A program made the translations under genes and the position numbers. The notes beneath the pieces are model-generated. The model saw nothing but the letters and a program-made list of their open reading frames with translations. It was not told the origin of the DNA and did no database searches. DNA of 58,237 nucleotides from Paenibacillus sp. JCM 18996. GTDB lineage: Bacteria; Bacillota; Bacilli; Paenibacillales; NBRC-103111. The stretch covers positions 1 to 58,237 of the forward strand of contig BBFE01000020.1 in NCBI GenBank assembly GCA_001313085.1, given 5' to 3'. Every line of letters begins with the position of its first letter. Positions within the stretch are counted from its first letter, which is position 1. Shown in pieces: positions 30,544-40,603 of this stretch.

Positions 30544-31797
30544 TCACGCCAGCAAAAGCTTGATTCCGCCCAACACCAGCCCGATGAGGAAGCCGCATAA
30601 CGCCCCGTTCACCCGGATCCACTGGAGGTCTTTGCCTACTTTATCCTCAATCATTTCCGTAAGAGTCTCGTTATCGAGCTTGTCCAGATTTTCTTTGATC
30701 AGCTTGCCGATTCTGGAGTGGTTCTCTTCCACGAGCTGAATCAGCTTGCCGTTGATCCAGGTTTGCAGCTTGCCATACATGTCCGCATCGTTTCTGATCC
30801 GCCCCAGCGCGCCTTCCAGAAAAGGCAGCAGCATGCCCTCCGCAAAAGAGCCGTTCCCGACATAGTCCAGCAGCTTTTGCCGATATTGAGTAAGGATATC
30901 CGTGAGCCGGGAGGAAAAATCCAATTCCTCAAGTTCTCTGGTCTTCCAGCTTTCCACCGCTTCAAGCAGCTTCTCGTTCGTGCTGATGCCTGAGAGCTCA
31001 TCCCTGATCACGCCCAGCAGGTTGAGCCGGGTCGGATTGTCGGCATGGCTTAACTCCACCAGATTGGTCAGGATGAAGTTCTGCGCGATATCCCCGAGCT
31101 TCTCCTCCGTCATGAAGCCGATGAAAGCATTGATTGCAAAAGACATCAGGCCGCCCGCCTCCAGCTTTTTTTTCAGCGCTTCCATCGCCATTTCGCCGAT
31201 TTTGTCCCTTGTTTCCGGCCTTGCCGCATATTCCGCAGCTTTCACAAGCACGACGTTGAATGCCTTTTCCTCCAAACCGCGCGCCTGCGCCTGTTCAACG
31301 AGAAACTGCAGGACGGCGGAAGTATTTAACGAGCGTATGTAGGTTTTGGCTTCCTTTTGCAAAAGTGCAGCCGTTTGTTCAAGCGGGATCTGCAGAATCA
31401 GCTCTCTTGCGAGCAGCTGCAGCCCCTGCCTGACCGAATCGGAATGAAGCTCCTTGGCGCTCATATCCATTACGTAATCTGTGACGTTCAGCTCTCCGAT
31501 TTTTTTGCACGATCATCTCTTTGCTCAGCAGGTCGTTTTCCACCGTCGAAATCAACGCTTTGGATACCCTCTCCCTGTTCTTGGAAGAAGCGCCGTGTGC
31601 GGAATTGGCAGCCCCAGAGGATGCCGGAAAAGCGCGGTAACCGCAAACCAATCCGCCAACCCTCCTACCACTCCCGCCTCAAATCCCGCCTGCAGCAGAG
31701 CCCCCGTATATGTGCCGGTAACCGGAAGTGTCGCGATAAATCCCGTTGCCATCGCCGCCAAGGATAGATTGCCTAATTGCTTGTTTCTTTTGTCCAT
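30544..31797 (-). CDS. DUF445 (YjiN-type) membrane-associated protein
   Basis: The first 70 residues hold a hydrophobic segment and the family signature GGLADWFAVTALFRHPLGLPIPHTA. A long helical, charged region follows, then a C-terminal hydrophobic anchor GFLIGLVLGGIKLLLA. This layout is that of the DUF445 family (about 400 residues), whose role is unknown. Frameshifts are near 31580 and in the T7 run 31500-31506. The start at 31797 has AGAGGG upstream. Confidence 0.88.
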
Positions 31798-31939
31798 TTT
31801 GAATGACCCTCTCGCTATATGTTTTCAATTATTAGAGCCGCAGGATGGATTCTACTATTTTACCTTATTAAACACCATTCTACACAGTTTATCGTTTTCG
31901 CGCTCCTTCCTATCTCTTTACCCAGAAACCTTCGAAGAT

Positions 31940-32057
31940 TACTCCCGCTGCCGTGGGGAGGCTGGAATCAAACCACAAAGCGATGCACGAGCTTCGAGGA
32001 TTATGCCTGTTTCTTTGCGGGGAACCCCGTGTAAAGCCGTTTCATCTGCGGCGCCGA
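31940..32057 (+). other. hairpin-rich leader upstream of sodC
   Basis: The 303 bases between the divergent DUF445 and sodC genes include a GC-rich part with several possible stems: CTCCC / GGGAG near 31941-31960, GCGGG-GAAC-CCCGT near 32018-32032, and GCCG / CGGC near 32036-32052. No reading frame is convincing. It resembles a structured 5' UTR, but I cannot match a known class. Confidence 0.3.
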
Positions 32058-32100
32058 AGGGTATTGGGTAAAAGAATCGATAATACAAGGAGGAAGCGGC

Positions 32101-32839
32101 ATGATGGACAAAAAAAAGCTCCACTGGTTTTGTGCTTGGCATTCGGCCTGGCTCTCGGCGGCTGTGGAAATGCGAATAAGCATTCGACGGCCGGCGAACA
32201 GAACACGGGGAATCCAAGCAACAGCTCCCAGAGCGGCGCAAGCCAGGGAGGAGCGGGAGCCTCGAACGGGGCACAAACCCAAGGCTCTGCGCAAGGCGGC
32301 ATAGGCTCCCAGAGCGGCGCACAAGGCTCTGCGCAAGGAACGGGGCCGTCGAACGCGCCACAGAGCTCCACTCAAGGAGCCGCCTCGGTCACCGTCGATA
32401 TGCTTAATACGCAGATGAACAAGGCAGGAACCGCCGAGCTCAAATCCCAGGGCGACACTGTCAGCATTACTCTGAATGTAAGCGGCTTGACTCCAGGACA
32501 GCACGGGATCCATATTCATGAAGCCGGAGCATGCCAAGGCCCGGATTTCAAGTCCGCCGGAGGCCATTTGAACCCTGATTCGAAGAAGCACGGCATGGAT
32601 AACCCGGAGGGGATGCACGCCGGCGACTTGCCTAACGTGGAAGCGGACAAGGACGGCAATGTAAAAAAAACAACGATCACATCCAAATCCGTTACGCTTG
32701 GTCCCGGCAAAAAAACATCTCCCTCCTCGACGGGGCAGGCCGAGCCCTGGTTATACATGCCAAGCCGGACGACGGCAAGACCGATCCCTCCGGAAATTCC
32801 GGCGACCGTGTCGTCTGCGGAGTGATCAAGAACAACTAA
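32101..32839 (+). CDS. sodC: Cu/Zn superoxide dismutase lipoprotein
   Basis: An exported superoxide dismutase. A lipobox is seen in LALGGCGN (Cys about residue 22 after correction). About 60 residues of low-complexity Ser/Gly/Gln/Ala linker then lead to the SOD fold. All metal ligands seem present: GIHIHEAG, SAGGHLNP, KKHGMDN, MHAGDLPN and VIHAKPDD, unlike B. subtilis YojM, which lacks some. Indels lie in the A8 run near 32109-32116 and the A runs near 32663 and 32709. The start at 32101 follows AGGAGGAAG; ATG at 32104 is also possible. Confidence 0.9.
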
Positions 32840-32854
32840 AGCTACACCGCTGCA

Positions 32855-32883
32855 TGGCACAGCAGGATGTTTTGTGTTATAAT
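32855..32883 (+). promoter_or_regulatory. possible promoter
   Basis: TATAAT (32878-32883) with TGGCAC 17 bases upstream. It precedes a short stretch (ATG near 32890) that ends in a terminator at 32966-32997 and holds no convincing gene. Confidence 0.4.
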
Positions 32884-32965
32884 GCAGGCATGCCGAAAAA
32901 AAAGTGGTGACCTCAATGTGTATAAACTTGCCGTTATATGGAATTTTATATAGAAGAACCACGCG

Positions 32966-32997
32966 AAAACTCTTGACCGAATGGTCAAGGGTTTTTT
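32966..32997 (+). terminator. rho-independent terminator
   Basis: CTTGACC pairs with GGTCAAG across a four-base loop, followed by T6. It lies between sodC and the CDF transporter. Confidence 0.85.
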
Positions 32998-33037
32998 GTT
33001 TCCTTTAGGCAATAAACATGGTGAGGGGAAGAAAAAA

Positions 33038-33939
33038 ATGAGTCTGGAAAAAAAAGCAGGTCCGCGGCTGCTGCAGCCATCAGTTTGATAAGCAATGTGC
33101 TGCTGACGGGGATCAAAATTGTCGCAGGGATTTCATTCAACAGCGGAGTGCTGATCGCCGACGGCATCCATAACGCGGGAGATGTTATCGCCTCGGCCAC
33201 CACGTACGGGGCCATGAAAATATCCAACCAGCCGGCCGACGACGATCATCCTTACGGACATGGAAAAGCCGAAGTCGTGGGAGCCGGAATCGTCGCCTTC
33301 ATCCTTAGCCTGGCTGCCTTATTCATCGGATACAGCTCAATCCAAGCCTTGTTTCAGCCGGCCCATCAGGCCCATTTGCTCGCACTTATCGCCGCGTTTA
33401 TCTCTTTGGTTTGGAAGCAGTGGCTGTACATTTACACGCTGAGAATCGGCCGTGAAGCCGCCAGTAAAGGCCTGATCGCCACCGCGTACGACCACTTGGC
33501 GGATGTGTACGCTTCCCTTGCCGCCGTGGTAGGGATCGGTCTTTCACTCACCGGCGAAAGATTCGGTATTCCGCTGCTCTCTTATGGCGATCCTCTGGCG
33601 GGCATAGTTGTCTCTGTGCTGGTGATGAAACTCGCATATGAGATCGGCCGCGACTCCGTTGATATTTTGATGGAGAAGAATGTCGACCAGGAAAAGATCA
33701 ATGCATTCGCCGAGCTGATCCTGAAAGTACCTCACGTAAAAAAAAGGCTGGACCGTCTGCGCGCGAGAGAACACGGCCAATATATACTCGTAGATGTCAG
33801 AGTCAGCGTCCCCGCTTCCTTGAGCATTCAGGAGGGGCATGACATTTCCCGACAGATCAAAAGCTCCATCATGAATCTGCATACCAATGTGGATGAAGTG
33901 CTGATTCATCTCAACCCCTGGTATGAGGAAGAACGCTGA
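33038..33939 (+). CDS. cation diffusion facilitator (CDF) transporter
   Basis: A metal/proton antiporter of the CDF family (Zn, Mn or Fe). It has six expected membrane segments, the site motif LIADGIHNAGD in TM2, DDDHPYGHGKAE between TM2 and TM3, and the TM5 site YDHLADVYAS. A cytosolic C-domain follows, ending HLNPWYEEER. One indel lies in the A8 run near 33048-33055. The corrected start reads MSLEKK or similar. ATG 33038 follows GAGGGGAAG. The metal cannot be told from the sequence alone. Confidence 0.9.
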
Positions 33940-33955
33940 CCGCCGCCGCATGTCA

Positions 33956-33995
33956 AAAGCCTTCCGTTTCGCTGTCGCGAGCGAATGAAAGGCTT
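33956..33995 (-). terminator. terminator of the DedA gene
   Basis: On the minus strand AGCCTT...AAGGCT with an inner TTCGCT / AGCGAA stem, then T4. The stem begins at the corrected DedA stop codon. Confidence 0.7.
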
Positions 33996-34615
33996 ATTGT
34001 TCGTCCGGATTCTTTTTTTCTCCAAATCAAAATATACAATACCGCCGCAGCTATGACCACAACGAAAATCAGCAGCGGCCAGCGAACGTAATGTCGGAAC
34101 ATATGGTAGTAATGCTTCCATTTTTTTTCCTCAAGATAATAGCCCGTCGTCACAAACGTCAGCACCCACATAGCAGCCCCATACACCGCGTAATGAAGGA
34201 AGCTGTGATATTTCCATTTGCTATCCCGCACAAGTAAGCCGTAAGGTGACGCACCCCCGGAATAAAATAACCGAATACCAGCACCGTTTTCCCGTATTTG
34301 ACAAACCATCTCTCCACCCGTTCCAGCCTTTTGAGGCTGATGTGGATCTTCGGACCGTATTTGTGCAGCAGAGGATAACCGAATTTGGAGCCGATGAGAT
34401 AAGAGATGGACATTCCGCTCAAGCTGCCGGTTATGGAAACCAGTACAGTCACCAGGTAATTCAGCTGCCCTTTGGACACGATAAACCCCGCAAAAAAGCA
34501 TCAGCACGTCATCCGGCACAGGCAGGCCTACAATGCCCAAAACCAACGCGATGAATAGCGCGACATACCCATAATGGGATATAAGCTGTAAAATTTGATG
34601 TTCGATGCCGGCCAC
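33994..34615 (-). CDS. DedA-family membrane protein
   Basis: SNARE-associated/DedA membrane protein family, implicated in phospholipid flipping. Motifs: GLPVPDD near the start, then GSLSGMSISYLIGSKFGYP, FGYFIPGVRHLTAYLCG, and a C-terminal TM followed by a short Lys/Arg tail. Indels near 34495, 34258 and in the T7 run near 34013-34019. The corrected stop is the TAA at 33994, which sits in the terminator stem; uncorrected, the frame runs to 33953. The start is uncertain; GTG at 34615 is used, but its ribosome site is very close. Confidence 0.82.
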
Positions 34616-34744
34616 TGCCCCTTTGTATAAGATCGCTTTAAACTCCAGTTGATTAGAGTATAGCATGGAAAGGGCAATTTCTTCCAATCCGCACAGCGGA
34701 ATCGGCTCGAAGGTTGTGTGCGAAACGGCCGATGGCGCATGCTG

Positions 34745-35556
34745 TCAATAAAGCTGCTGCAGCGGAAGGAGCGATGTGATCTTAACGAAGCGCACTGTGC
34801 TCGGGGTGCTGCTTTCGGCCGTTTTCTTGAGAGCGTCAGCCGTGACCAATCCGCCCACACCGACATGGCCGATCGCGACACAAGTGCCTTTTTTCCTCCG
34901 CTTTCCGCTTGACCCGGTTCAGCTGTTTCATCACGTGGACGGGGGTTTGGATATCGTCGAGGAACAGCTCATTGTCAATCGTCGGCACGCCGAGCTGCTT
35001 GGCCATCGCTCCCGCAACCGTACGCGGATCCGTGTGGCTGTCAACGAAAAACAAATGCCTCGAAGCGCATACTTCCATCACAATACGCATAATCCGGGGA
35101 TCCGAGGTCACTTTCGAGCCCATGTGGTTATTCATCCCGATCGCGTGCGGCACATCGTCTATAGCTTTCTCTACCGTTTCGCGGATTTCGGCATCCGTCA
35201 TGCTCGATCTTATGGCCCCGGGGCTAACCAGCTCGCTTTTCCCCTTTTCGGTTCCATCGGCATATGTACGATCACTTCATAACCGGCTTTGTAAGCCGTC
35301 TCGGCGTCCTGCTTCGTAGTGGAAAGGAACGGCATAACCGCCACAGTGATGGGCATGGGAAGCTTGAGCATTTCCTCTGTGCCTTCATGCCGTTGCCGAA
35401 GTCATCTATTATTATCGCGGCCCTCGGATCTCCGGGCTGTTCTCCTTCAGCGAAAGCGGTTTTACCCAAAGCTAGTACTGCCAAAGCCAAAAGCAGAGCC
35501 AGCGGAGCCAGCCTTTGTGTCCGGCGTGCCTTGTGCGTTCCTCCATGACTGCCCAT
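34745..35556 (-). CDS. divergent polysaccharide deacetylase (YibQ type)
   Basis: A secreted or membrane-anchored protein of the divergent polysaccharide deacetylase family. Signal peptide: RLAPLALLLALAVLALGKTAFAE. Motifs: AAIIIDDFGNG, IVHMPMEP, AIGMNNHMGSKVTSDP and HLFFVDSHTDPRT. Indels lie near 35390, 35245 and 34888. The corrected C-terminus reads CVAIGHVGVGG and ends LLPLQQLY. The start at 35556 has GGAAGGG upstream. It is divergent from the classic deacetylase at 35711. Confidence 0.85.
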
Positions 35557-35710
35557 GTCATTACACCCTTCCCGTATCCTGTAGTTTGAAGATTCTGCTT
35601 ATCAGTATTTGGAAAGCCGGGTCAGCTATACTTGGTAATTGATGTAAAAAAACATAAAAGCCGGATTTAAGGGAAAGCTATCCTGTACGGTCTGAAAGGG
35701 GAGGTTTACC

Positions 35711-36618
35711 ATTTACAATTTTCGTGTGTGGTTGCGCGCAATCATTGCTGCACTATGCTTGCTGACAGCTCTGCCGGATTCTATACATGCCGAGGCACCG
35801 AAAAAAACAGCCGCCGCTATTACGAGTCTACGGGAGAAGTGGTATGGGAAGTGCGGACAAAGGAAAAAAAGTGATTGCCTTGACTTTCGATGACGGCCCC
35901 GATCCTGAAGATACTCCGAAAATATTGGATTTACTGAAGCAGTATCACGCACATGCGACGTTTTTCGTCGTGGGGAACAAAGTCGTACGCAATCCGGACA
36001 TTCTCAAACGGGAAGCGGCCGAGGGGCACGAATTGGCCAACCATACCTACTCCCATCCTTATTTCAGGAAAAAAACACGCCCAAAGAGTCCATCCTGCAG
36101 CAGTTGAATCAAACCCAGGAAACGATCTACAACATTGCTGGTGTTAAAACCAACTTATTCCGTCCGCCCGGCGGCTTTTATTCGGCAAACCTGGTAAAAA
36201 AACAGCGAGCGAAGCGGGATATACGGTCGTTTTGTGGTCTTGGCATCAAGACACGGGGGACTGGAGCTCGCCTGGGGTAAAAAAAATAACATCGAAAGTT
36301 TTAAAGAATACCAGGAACGGGGACATCGTGCTTTTCCATGACTGGGTCGAAGGGAAATCCGATACGGTAGAAGCACTTAAACAGATTCTGCCGGAGCTTG
36401 AACAAAGGGGATACCGGTTTGTGACGGTGAGCGAACTGTTAAAATACAGGAACCCGAGCCCTGTTCAAACCAAAAAAATAACTCCCCATCTGCGAGTGTG
36501 GGGACGGCTAAAAGCGAGGCGGCAAGGGAGAGGTTCTTTCAGCAGTATCGGCAGTGCATTGCAGAGGCGGCTGTCCTTTTTTTGGGGTCAAAGAAAAAAA
36601 TGGACAGCTTCTTCCTAA
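35711..36618 (+). CDS. polysaccharide deacetylase (NodB/PdaB-like), secreted
   Basis: Deacetylates N-acetylated sugars in the cell wall or cortex. The catalytic core shows ALTFDDGPDPEDT, HELANHTYSHP, FRPPGGFY, and WHQDTGDW, all NodB motifs 1-4. A signal peptide precedes it (VWLRAIIAALCLLTALPDSIHA). The best start is ATT at 35711, six bases after GGGGAGG; the next candidate GTG (35726) is too far from it. Indels lie in runs near 35800, 35866, 36071, 36197 and 36470. If the last run is one base too long, the gene ends at the TAA near 36478. Confidence 0.86.
36570..36608 (+). terminator. possible terminator hairpin
   Basis: GCTGTCC plus a T7 run pairs with A7 plus GGACAGC across about ten bases. 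It overlaps the last codons of the long form of the deacetylase, which supports the shorter form. Confidence 0.45.
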
Positions 36619-36626
36619 TTCGAGAT

Positions 36627-36942
36627 TTATTGGTTGATCAGCTTTAACGTTCTAATTGCCGAGCTTTGGTGTAATACGGTAATCGCCAGTTCGCCCAAAG
36701 CCGCTTCTTGCCTTTCCTGGCCTGCCTTTAAATCTTTCACATCAAATGCTGATATTAGCAGATTTTCAATCGGATAGAAAAAAAACAAACCTCTTTTTTT
36801 CCGTGTCATTCGTCGGTTTTCTTATTTGCCGTTCTTTCTCAACCAAAACCTCCAGATGCGCAATGGCGTCCTTCATCTCCACTTGTTTGTCTTTCAATAT
36901 TTGAAGATTCCTCAGTATTTTATTCAACGCCTCGTCATCCAC
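36627..36942 (-). CDS. small coiled-coil protein, unknown function
   Basis: About 100 residues after joining two frames at the T runs near 36777-36800. The first half (GTG start at 36942, GGAAGGAGC upstream) reads VDDEALNKILRNLQILKDKQ and the second ends ITVLHQSSAIRTLKLINQ. Both halves are strongly helical with heptad spacing. I do not recognise the family, and no neighbour gives a hint. Confidence 0.55.
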
Positions 36943-37084
36943 AACATATTAGCTCCTTCCAATTTTATAGATACCGGTCCGTGAAATGTTATGTCTTGGT
37001 TTAGTCTTTACCATAGTGTTCGAATGAAACTCTTGATTTCATGGTGTCGCTATCTTATATAGCGGAATTCCGAGCGTTCAATTC

Positions 37085-37139
37085 AAAAAAAAGCCTTCCT
37101 ATGCGATACTCCCCTGAGAGAGGCTGCATTGAAGGCTTA
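37085..37139 (-). terminator. terminator of gerE
   Basis: On the minus strand AAGCCTTC and GAAGGCTT pair around an inner irregular loop, followed by T6 or more, 25 bases past the gerE stop. Confidence 0.8.
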
Positions 37140-37163
37140 GCGGAGTGGTGCCAAAGAGCTATT

Positions 37164-37391
37164 TCAAATCGTCAATTCCCCAAGCTTGATCAGCTCGACA
37201 ACCGCTTGTGAACGACCTTTTACATTGAGTTTCTGCATTACGTTAGAGATGTGGTTCCTGACTGTCTTTTCGCTGATAAACAGTTGCTGTGCGATATCCT
37301 TGGTTGTTTTGTCCTGGACCAGAAGCTCGAATACTTCCCGTTCACGGTTAGTCAGTAAAAAAATTTGTTTTTTGTGGTCGTTGCCCTTCAT
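37164..37391 (-). CDS. gerE: GerE, late mother-cell sporulation regulator
   Basis: A 75-residue LuxR-type HTH protein without a receiver domain. The sequence LTNREREVFELLVQDKTTKD, then LFISEKTVRNHISNVMQKLN, then VKGRSQAVVELIKLGEL, matches GerE nearly residue for residue. GerE acts with sigma-K on coat genes. The gene is intact, with GGAGGGG upstream. It is a good marker that the organism forms endospores. Confidence 0.96.
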   Translation of the reverse strand: MKGNDHKKQIFLLTNREREVFELLVQDKTTKDIAQQLFISEKTVRNHISNVMQKLNVKGRSQAVVELIKLGELTI

Positions 37392-37510
37392 TTAGTGTCA
37401 CCCCTCCTTGCCCGGGTTAATTTGTTCAAGGTAAAGGGATACAGTCAAATTCATATTATGAAAGGCGCCTGCTTATGGTGCGGTTTTCCCGGAAAATGGG
37501 CTGTGCAAAA

Positions 37511-37548
37511 CAAAAAAAGGAGCACCCCTCACAGGATACTCCTTTTTT
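37511..37548 (-). terminator. terminator of the aldo/keto reductase gene
   Basis: AAAAAGGAGcACC... pairs with GGAtACTCCTTTTTT. The stem is flanked by A7 and T6 and so can act both ways. Confidence 0.75.
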
Positions 37549-37577
37549 GCCGAGTTTGCTATTGTTTTACGAATAAT

Positions 37578-38510
37578 TTATTCCGCGGAAAGGTCCAGCC
37601 ACTTCAGTTCTTCCGCAGTCAACCGGATGCCAGCCCCTTCATTGCAGGACTCCAGCTCCTCCGCCGTTTGCGGTCCGATGAGCGCGCAGGTCGGGAACGG
37701 CTGGTTCAGCACGTAAGCCAATGCGATCTGGATCGGGGTAACGCCTTTTTTTCTTTGGCGAGCTGTTCCGCGCGGCGCAGTCTCTCCCAGTTGGCGTCGC
37801 TGTAGTAGACGCGCACCATCTCTGCGTTGTCCTGCACATCCGGCGAGAATCGTCCGGAGAAGAAGCCTCCCGCTTGCGAGGACCAGGACAGCAGCGGCAG
37901 CTGCTTGGCTTCGTGCCAGCGCTGGGTTTCGAAATCGGCGGAAACGCAGCCGGCCCAGCGGGGTTCGTTCGGCTTGGCGAGGCTCAGGTTCGGAGAGCTG
38001 AAGGTGAATCCCGCGAGCCGTTGGCCGCAGCATAGTCATTCGCTTCCTGCAGGCGCTGCCAGGTCCAGTTGGAGGCTCCCAGAGCCCGATCCGGCCGGCT
38101 TGCTTGTGCTCGTTAAGCGCTTCCATGATGTGCGCAACCGGAATATTCACGTCGTCGCGGTGCAGCGCATACAGCTCTACATGGTCTGTCTGCAGCCGAT
38201 CCAGACTGGTCGTCAGTTCCTCGTCGATCGCCTGCTTGTTCACCCGGGGGCCGTCTTTGTTGTGATGGGCTCCCTTTGTCAGAACAACGACATCATTGCG
38301 GTTGCCGCGCTCCTGCATCCATCTGCCGATCATCTTCTCGCTCTCCCCGCCGCAGTAGATATAAGCGGTGTCAATCGCGTTTCCGCCAATGGCGAAATAA
38401 TCGTCCAGCATTTTGGAGAAACGCTCGTATGTATCCGGCCTGAACCAGTCGGAACCCATGACCAGATTGGACACCTGCTTCTCGGTACCTTGAATGGATA
38501 TGTATTGCAT
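37578..38510 (-). CDS. aldo/keto reductase
   Basis: An NADPH-dependent aldo/keto reductase of about 310 residues. The N-terminal half shows GGNAIDTAYIYCGGESEKMIG (catalytic Asp and Tyr), VVVLTKGAHH (Lys) and ELYALHRDD (His). The frame stays open, but residues from about 143 to 250 are in the wrong frame. Correct frames give GASNWTWQRLQEANDYAA, then SWSSQAGGFFSGRFS. Indels lie near 38085, 38015 and 37745. It is in one run with the oxidoreductase at 38542, so both probably act on the same sugar. Confidence 0.9.
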   Translation of the reverse strand: MQYISIQGTEKQVSNLVMGSDWFRPDTYERFSKMLDDYFAIGGNAIDTAYIYCGGESEKMIGRWMQERGNRNDVVVLTKGAHHNKDGPRVNKQAIDEELTTSLDRLQTDHVELYALHRDDVNIPVAHIMEALNEHKQAGRIGLWEPPTGPGSACRKRMTMLRPTARGIHLQLSEPEPRQAERTPLGRLRFRRFRNPALARSQAAAAAVLVLASGRLLLRTILAGCAGQRRDGARLLQRRQLGETAPRGTARQRKKGVTPIQIALAYVLNQPFPTCALIGPQTAEELESCNEGAGIRLTAEELKWLDLSAE

Positions 38511-38541
38511 TGTTCATCCCTCCATGTATTAAGTTTGTTTT

Positions 38542-39539
38542 TTACAATGTGACGCGAATATGTTCCCTTGCCGATAACAGGCAGGCGTCAATCACTTTCA
38601 TATTGCGGACTGCGTCGTCGGGAACAAATTTCTGATCCGCTTCGCCGAACACGCTGCGGGCAAAATCGTCCGCCTGACACGAATACTGGTTCAAGGCTTC
38701 CTCTTTGAACTCCCTGCTTTCCCCGCGTGCATGCAGGATATAGCTGGTGGAGCCGGCAGGCGGCGTCACGAAAGCGGAAGGCAGCTCAATGCGTCCGTCT
38801 GTGCCGAGAATCTCCAGTACATTCCTTCCGGCGGCCCACATTCCGCAATCGAAGGTCAAGCCCACTTGGCCTGGAAATTCGATCAAACCGGAAGCCATCA
38901 TATCGACATGGTCATGTTCCGAAGAAAAGAAAGCCTGCACTGTAACCGCTTCGGGTTCTTTGCCGGTGATCAGCCTGGCTGCCGAAATCGGATAACAGCC
39001 CACATCGTAGATCGAGCCGCCGCCCATCCATTGATGGAACCGGACGTTGGAGGGCGCTTTCGAATTGTTGAACGTAAATGCGCCCCGAATGCCGCGCAGC
39101 TCCCCGATCTCACCTGCCGCGATCAACTGCCGCACAGCGTCGTATCTAGGGTGATGGCGGTACATGAAGCTTCCGCCAGCTTCACTCCGGCTTGCTCGCA
39201 TGCTTGCGCCATCTCGCTTGCTTCCTGCGCGTTCAGGGCGATCGGTTTCTCGCAGAGCACATGCTTGCCCGCTTCAGCGGCGCGGATCGTCCATTCTTTG
39301 TGAAGGTGGTTGGGCAGCGGGATGTAAACGGCTTCAATCGACGGGTCCGCAAGGAGCTCTTCATAGCTGCCGTATGCTTGCGGGATTTGCGCCTTCTCGG
39401 CGGTAGTTTTGGCATTCTCCAAATCACGGCTCGCTATGGCCGCAACTTCCCCTAATGCGGATTGCTGGATTCCGGGGATCACGGCGCGTACCGCAATGCC
39501 TGCGCAGCCGATGACTCCCCAACGAAGCTTTCTGCCCAT
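38542..39539 (-). CDS. Gfo/Idh/MocA-family oxidoreductase
   Basis: An NAD(P)-dependent dehydrogenase of about 330 residues. The Rossmann motif is LRWGVIGCAGIA, the EKP motif GKHVLCEKPIAL, then EAFMYRHHPRYDAV and GGSIYDVGCYPI. One indel near 39170 (missing base). The start at 39539 follows AAAAGGAGC; an upstream in-frame ATG at 39584 lacks a site. It lies 31 bases upstream of the aldo/keto reductase and is divergent from an AraC regulator. Confidence 0.9.
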
Positions 39540-39662
39540 GTGATCAAGCTCCTTTTCATCAAAATCGTAATATGATATTGTCATTATAAAACGTACCGAA
39601 CCAGATGAAAATAAAATTTTTTTTAATCAATGATACAACAATATTGACTTTAGAGGTGCCGT

Positions 39663-40498
39663 ATGGACAAACAAAGCCTGCTCCCTACCCTGAAGGACCA
39701 TCCTTATTTTATCCTGCCGGAATCGGTTGGAATGTATATAGAAAACAGCCATCACAGCGTGCACCGTCCTTTGAATTCGAGCGATGATTTTAATATGCAT
39801 TTGGTGCTGAAAGGCAAAGGGTATGTGGAGATTGACGGCACCGTCCATACTCTGCAAAAAAAAGGGGACGCCTTCCTCTACTTTCCGTACGAGAGGCAGC
39901 GGTATTACAACTCCGAAGACGATCCGTGGAGCATACGATGGACGCATTTTTACGGAGGTATGCTGAAGGCTTTTCTGGTTGAAAGAGGATTTCACCGCTC
40001 CAATCTGTGGACCGTGAAACAGCCGAAAGAATTGGAGGAAGCAATGAGCGCGCTGCAGGAAGAAGCGGAGGAATACAAGCTGCTGAGGATCGACCGGCTG
40101 TCTACTCTCACGTATGCCGTATTAACGGTGTTCATGCTCCACGCAGTTCCCTTGACGGCCAAACGCGCTGAATCCACCGACAGGATCGTCAAGCTTTTGC
40201 CCGCCATCCAGGAGCAGGCCTGTCTGCCTTTTGAACTGGACAAGTGGGCGGAGAAAGCCGGCGTTACCTCCTACTACTTCTGCAAATTGTTCCGCAAAGC
40301 GACGCAGATGACCCCGCTCATGTTCGTCACTTTGTGCAGGGTGCAGTACGCGAAGCAGCGGTTGATCGAGACCCAGATGACTGTCAAGGAGATCGCCGAA
40401 CAAGCCGGTTACCCGAGCGCAAGCTATTTCAACAAAAAAAGTTTCTGGAGCACGAAGGGCTGACCCCAACCGAGTTCCGGATGCTTCACATGAAGTAG
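39663..40498 (+). CDS. AraC-family transcriptional regulator
   Basis: An N-terminal cupin domain (NMHLVLKGKGYVEIDGTVHT, then GDAFLYFPYERQRY) and a C-terminal HTH pair (LDKWAEKAGVTSYYFCKLF; VKEIAEQAGYPSASYF). One extra base in the A7 run near 40434-40440 shifts the last 20 residues to FLEHEGLTPTEFRMLHMK. The start at 39663 has GAGGTG upstream. It is divergent from the oxidoreductase/aldo-keto reductase pair and probably controls them. Confidence 0.9.
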
Positions 40499-40603
40499 GT
40501 TTTTTTTCGGCAAACCATCATTTCGGTGGAACGTCGTTCAAGTAGTCCTGTTCCCGGAATAGGTTGTCCTTCTGCTGACTGCTTTGCTTACTTGGTGGCT
40601 GGA

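Noticed and set aside
31940..32057. A c-di-AMP or c-di-GMP riboswitch before sodC
   Set aside because: Only GGGGAACCCC fits; the other conserved blocks of these classes were not found.
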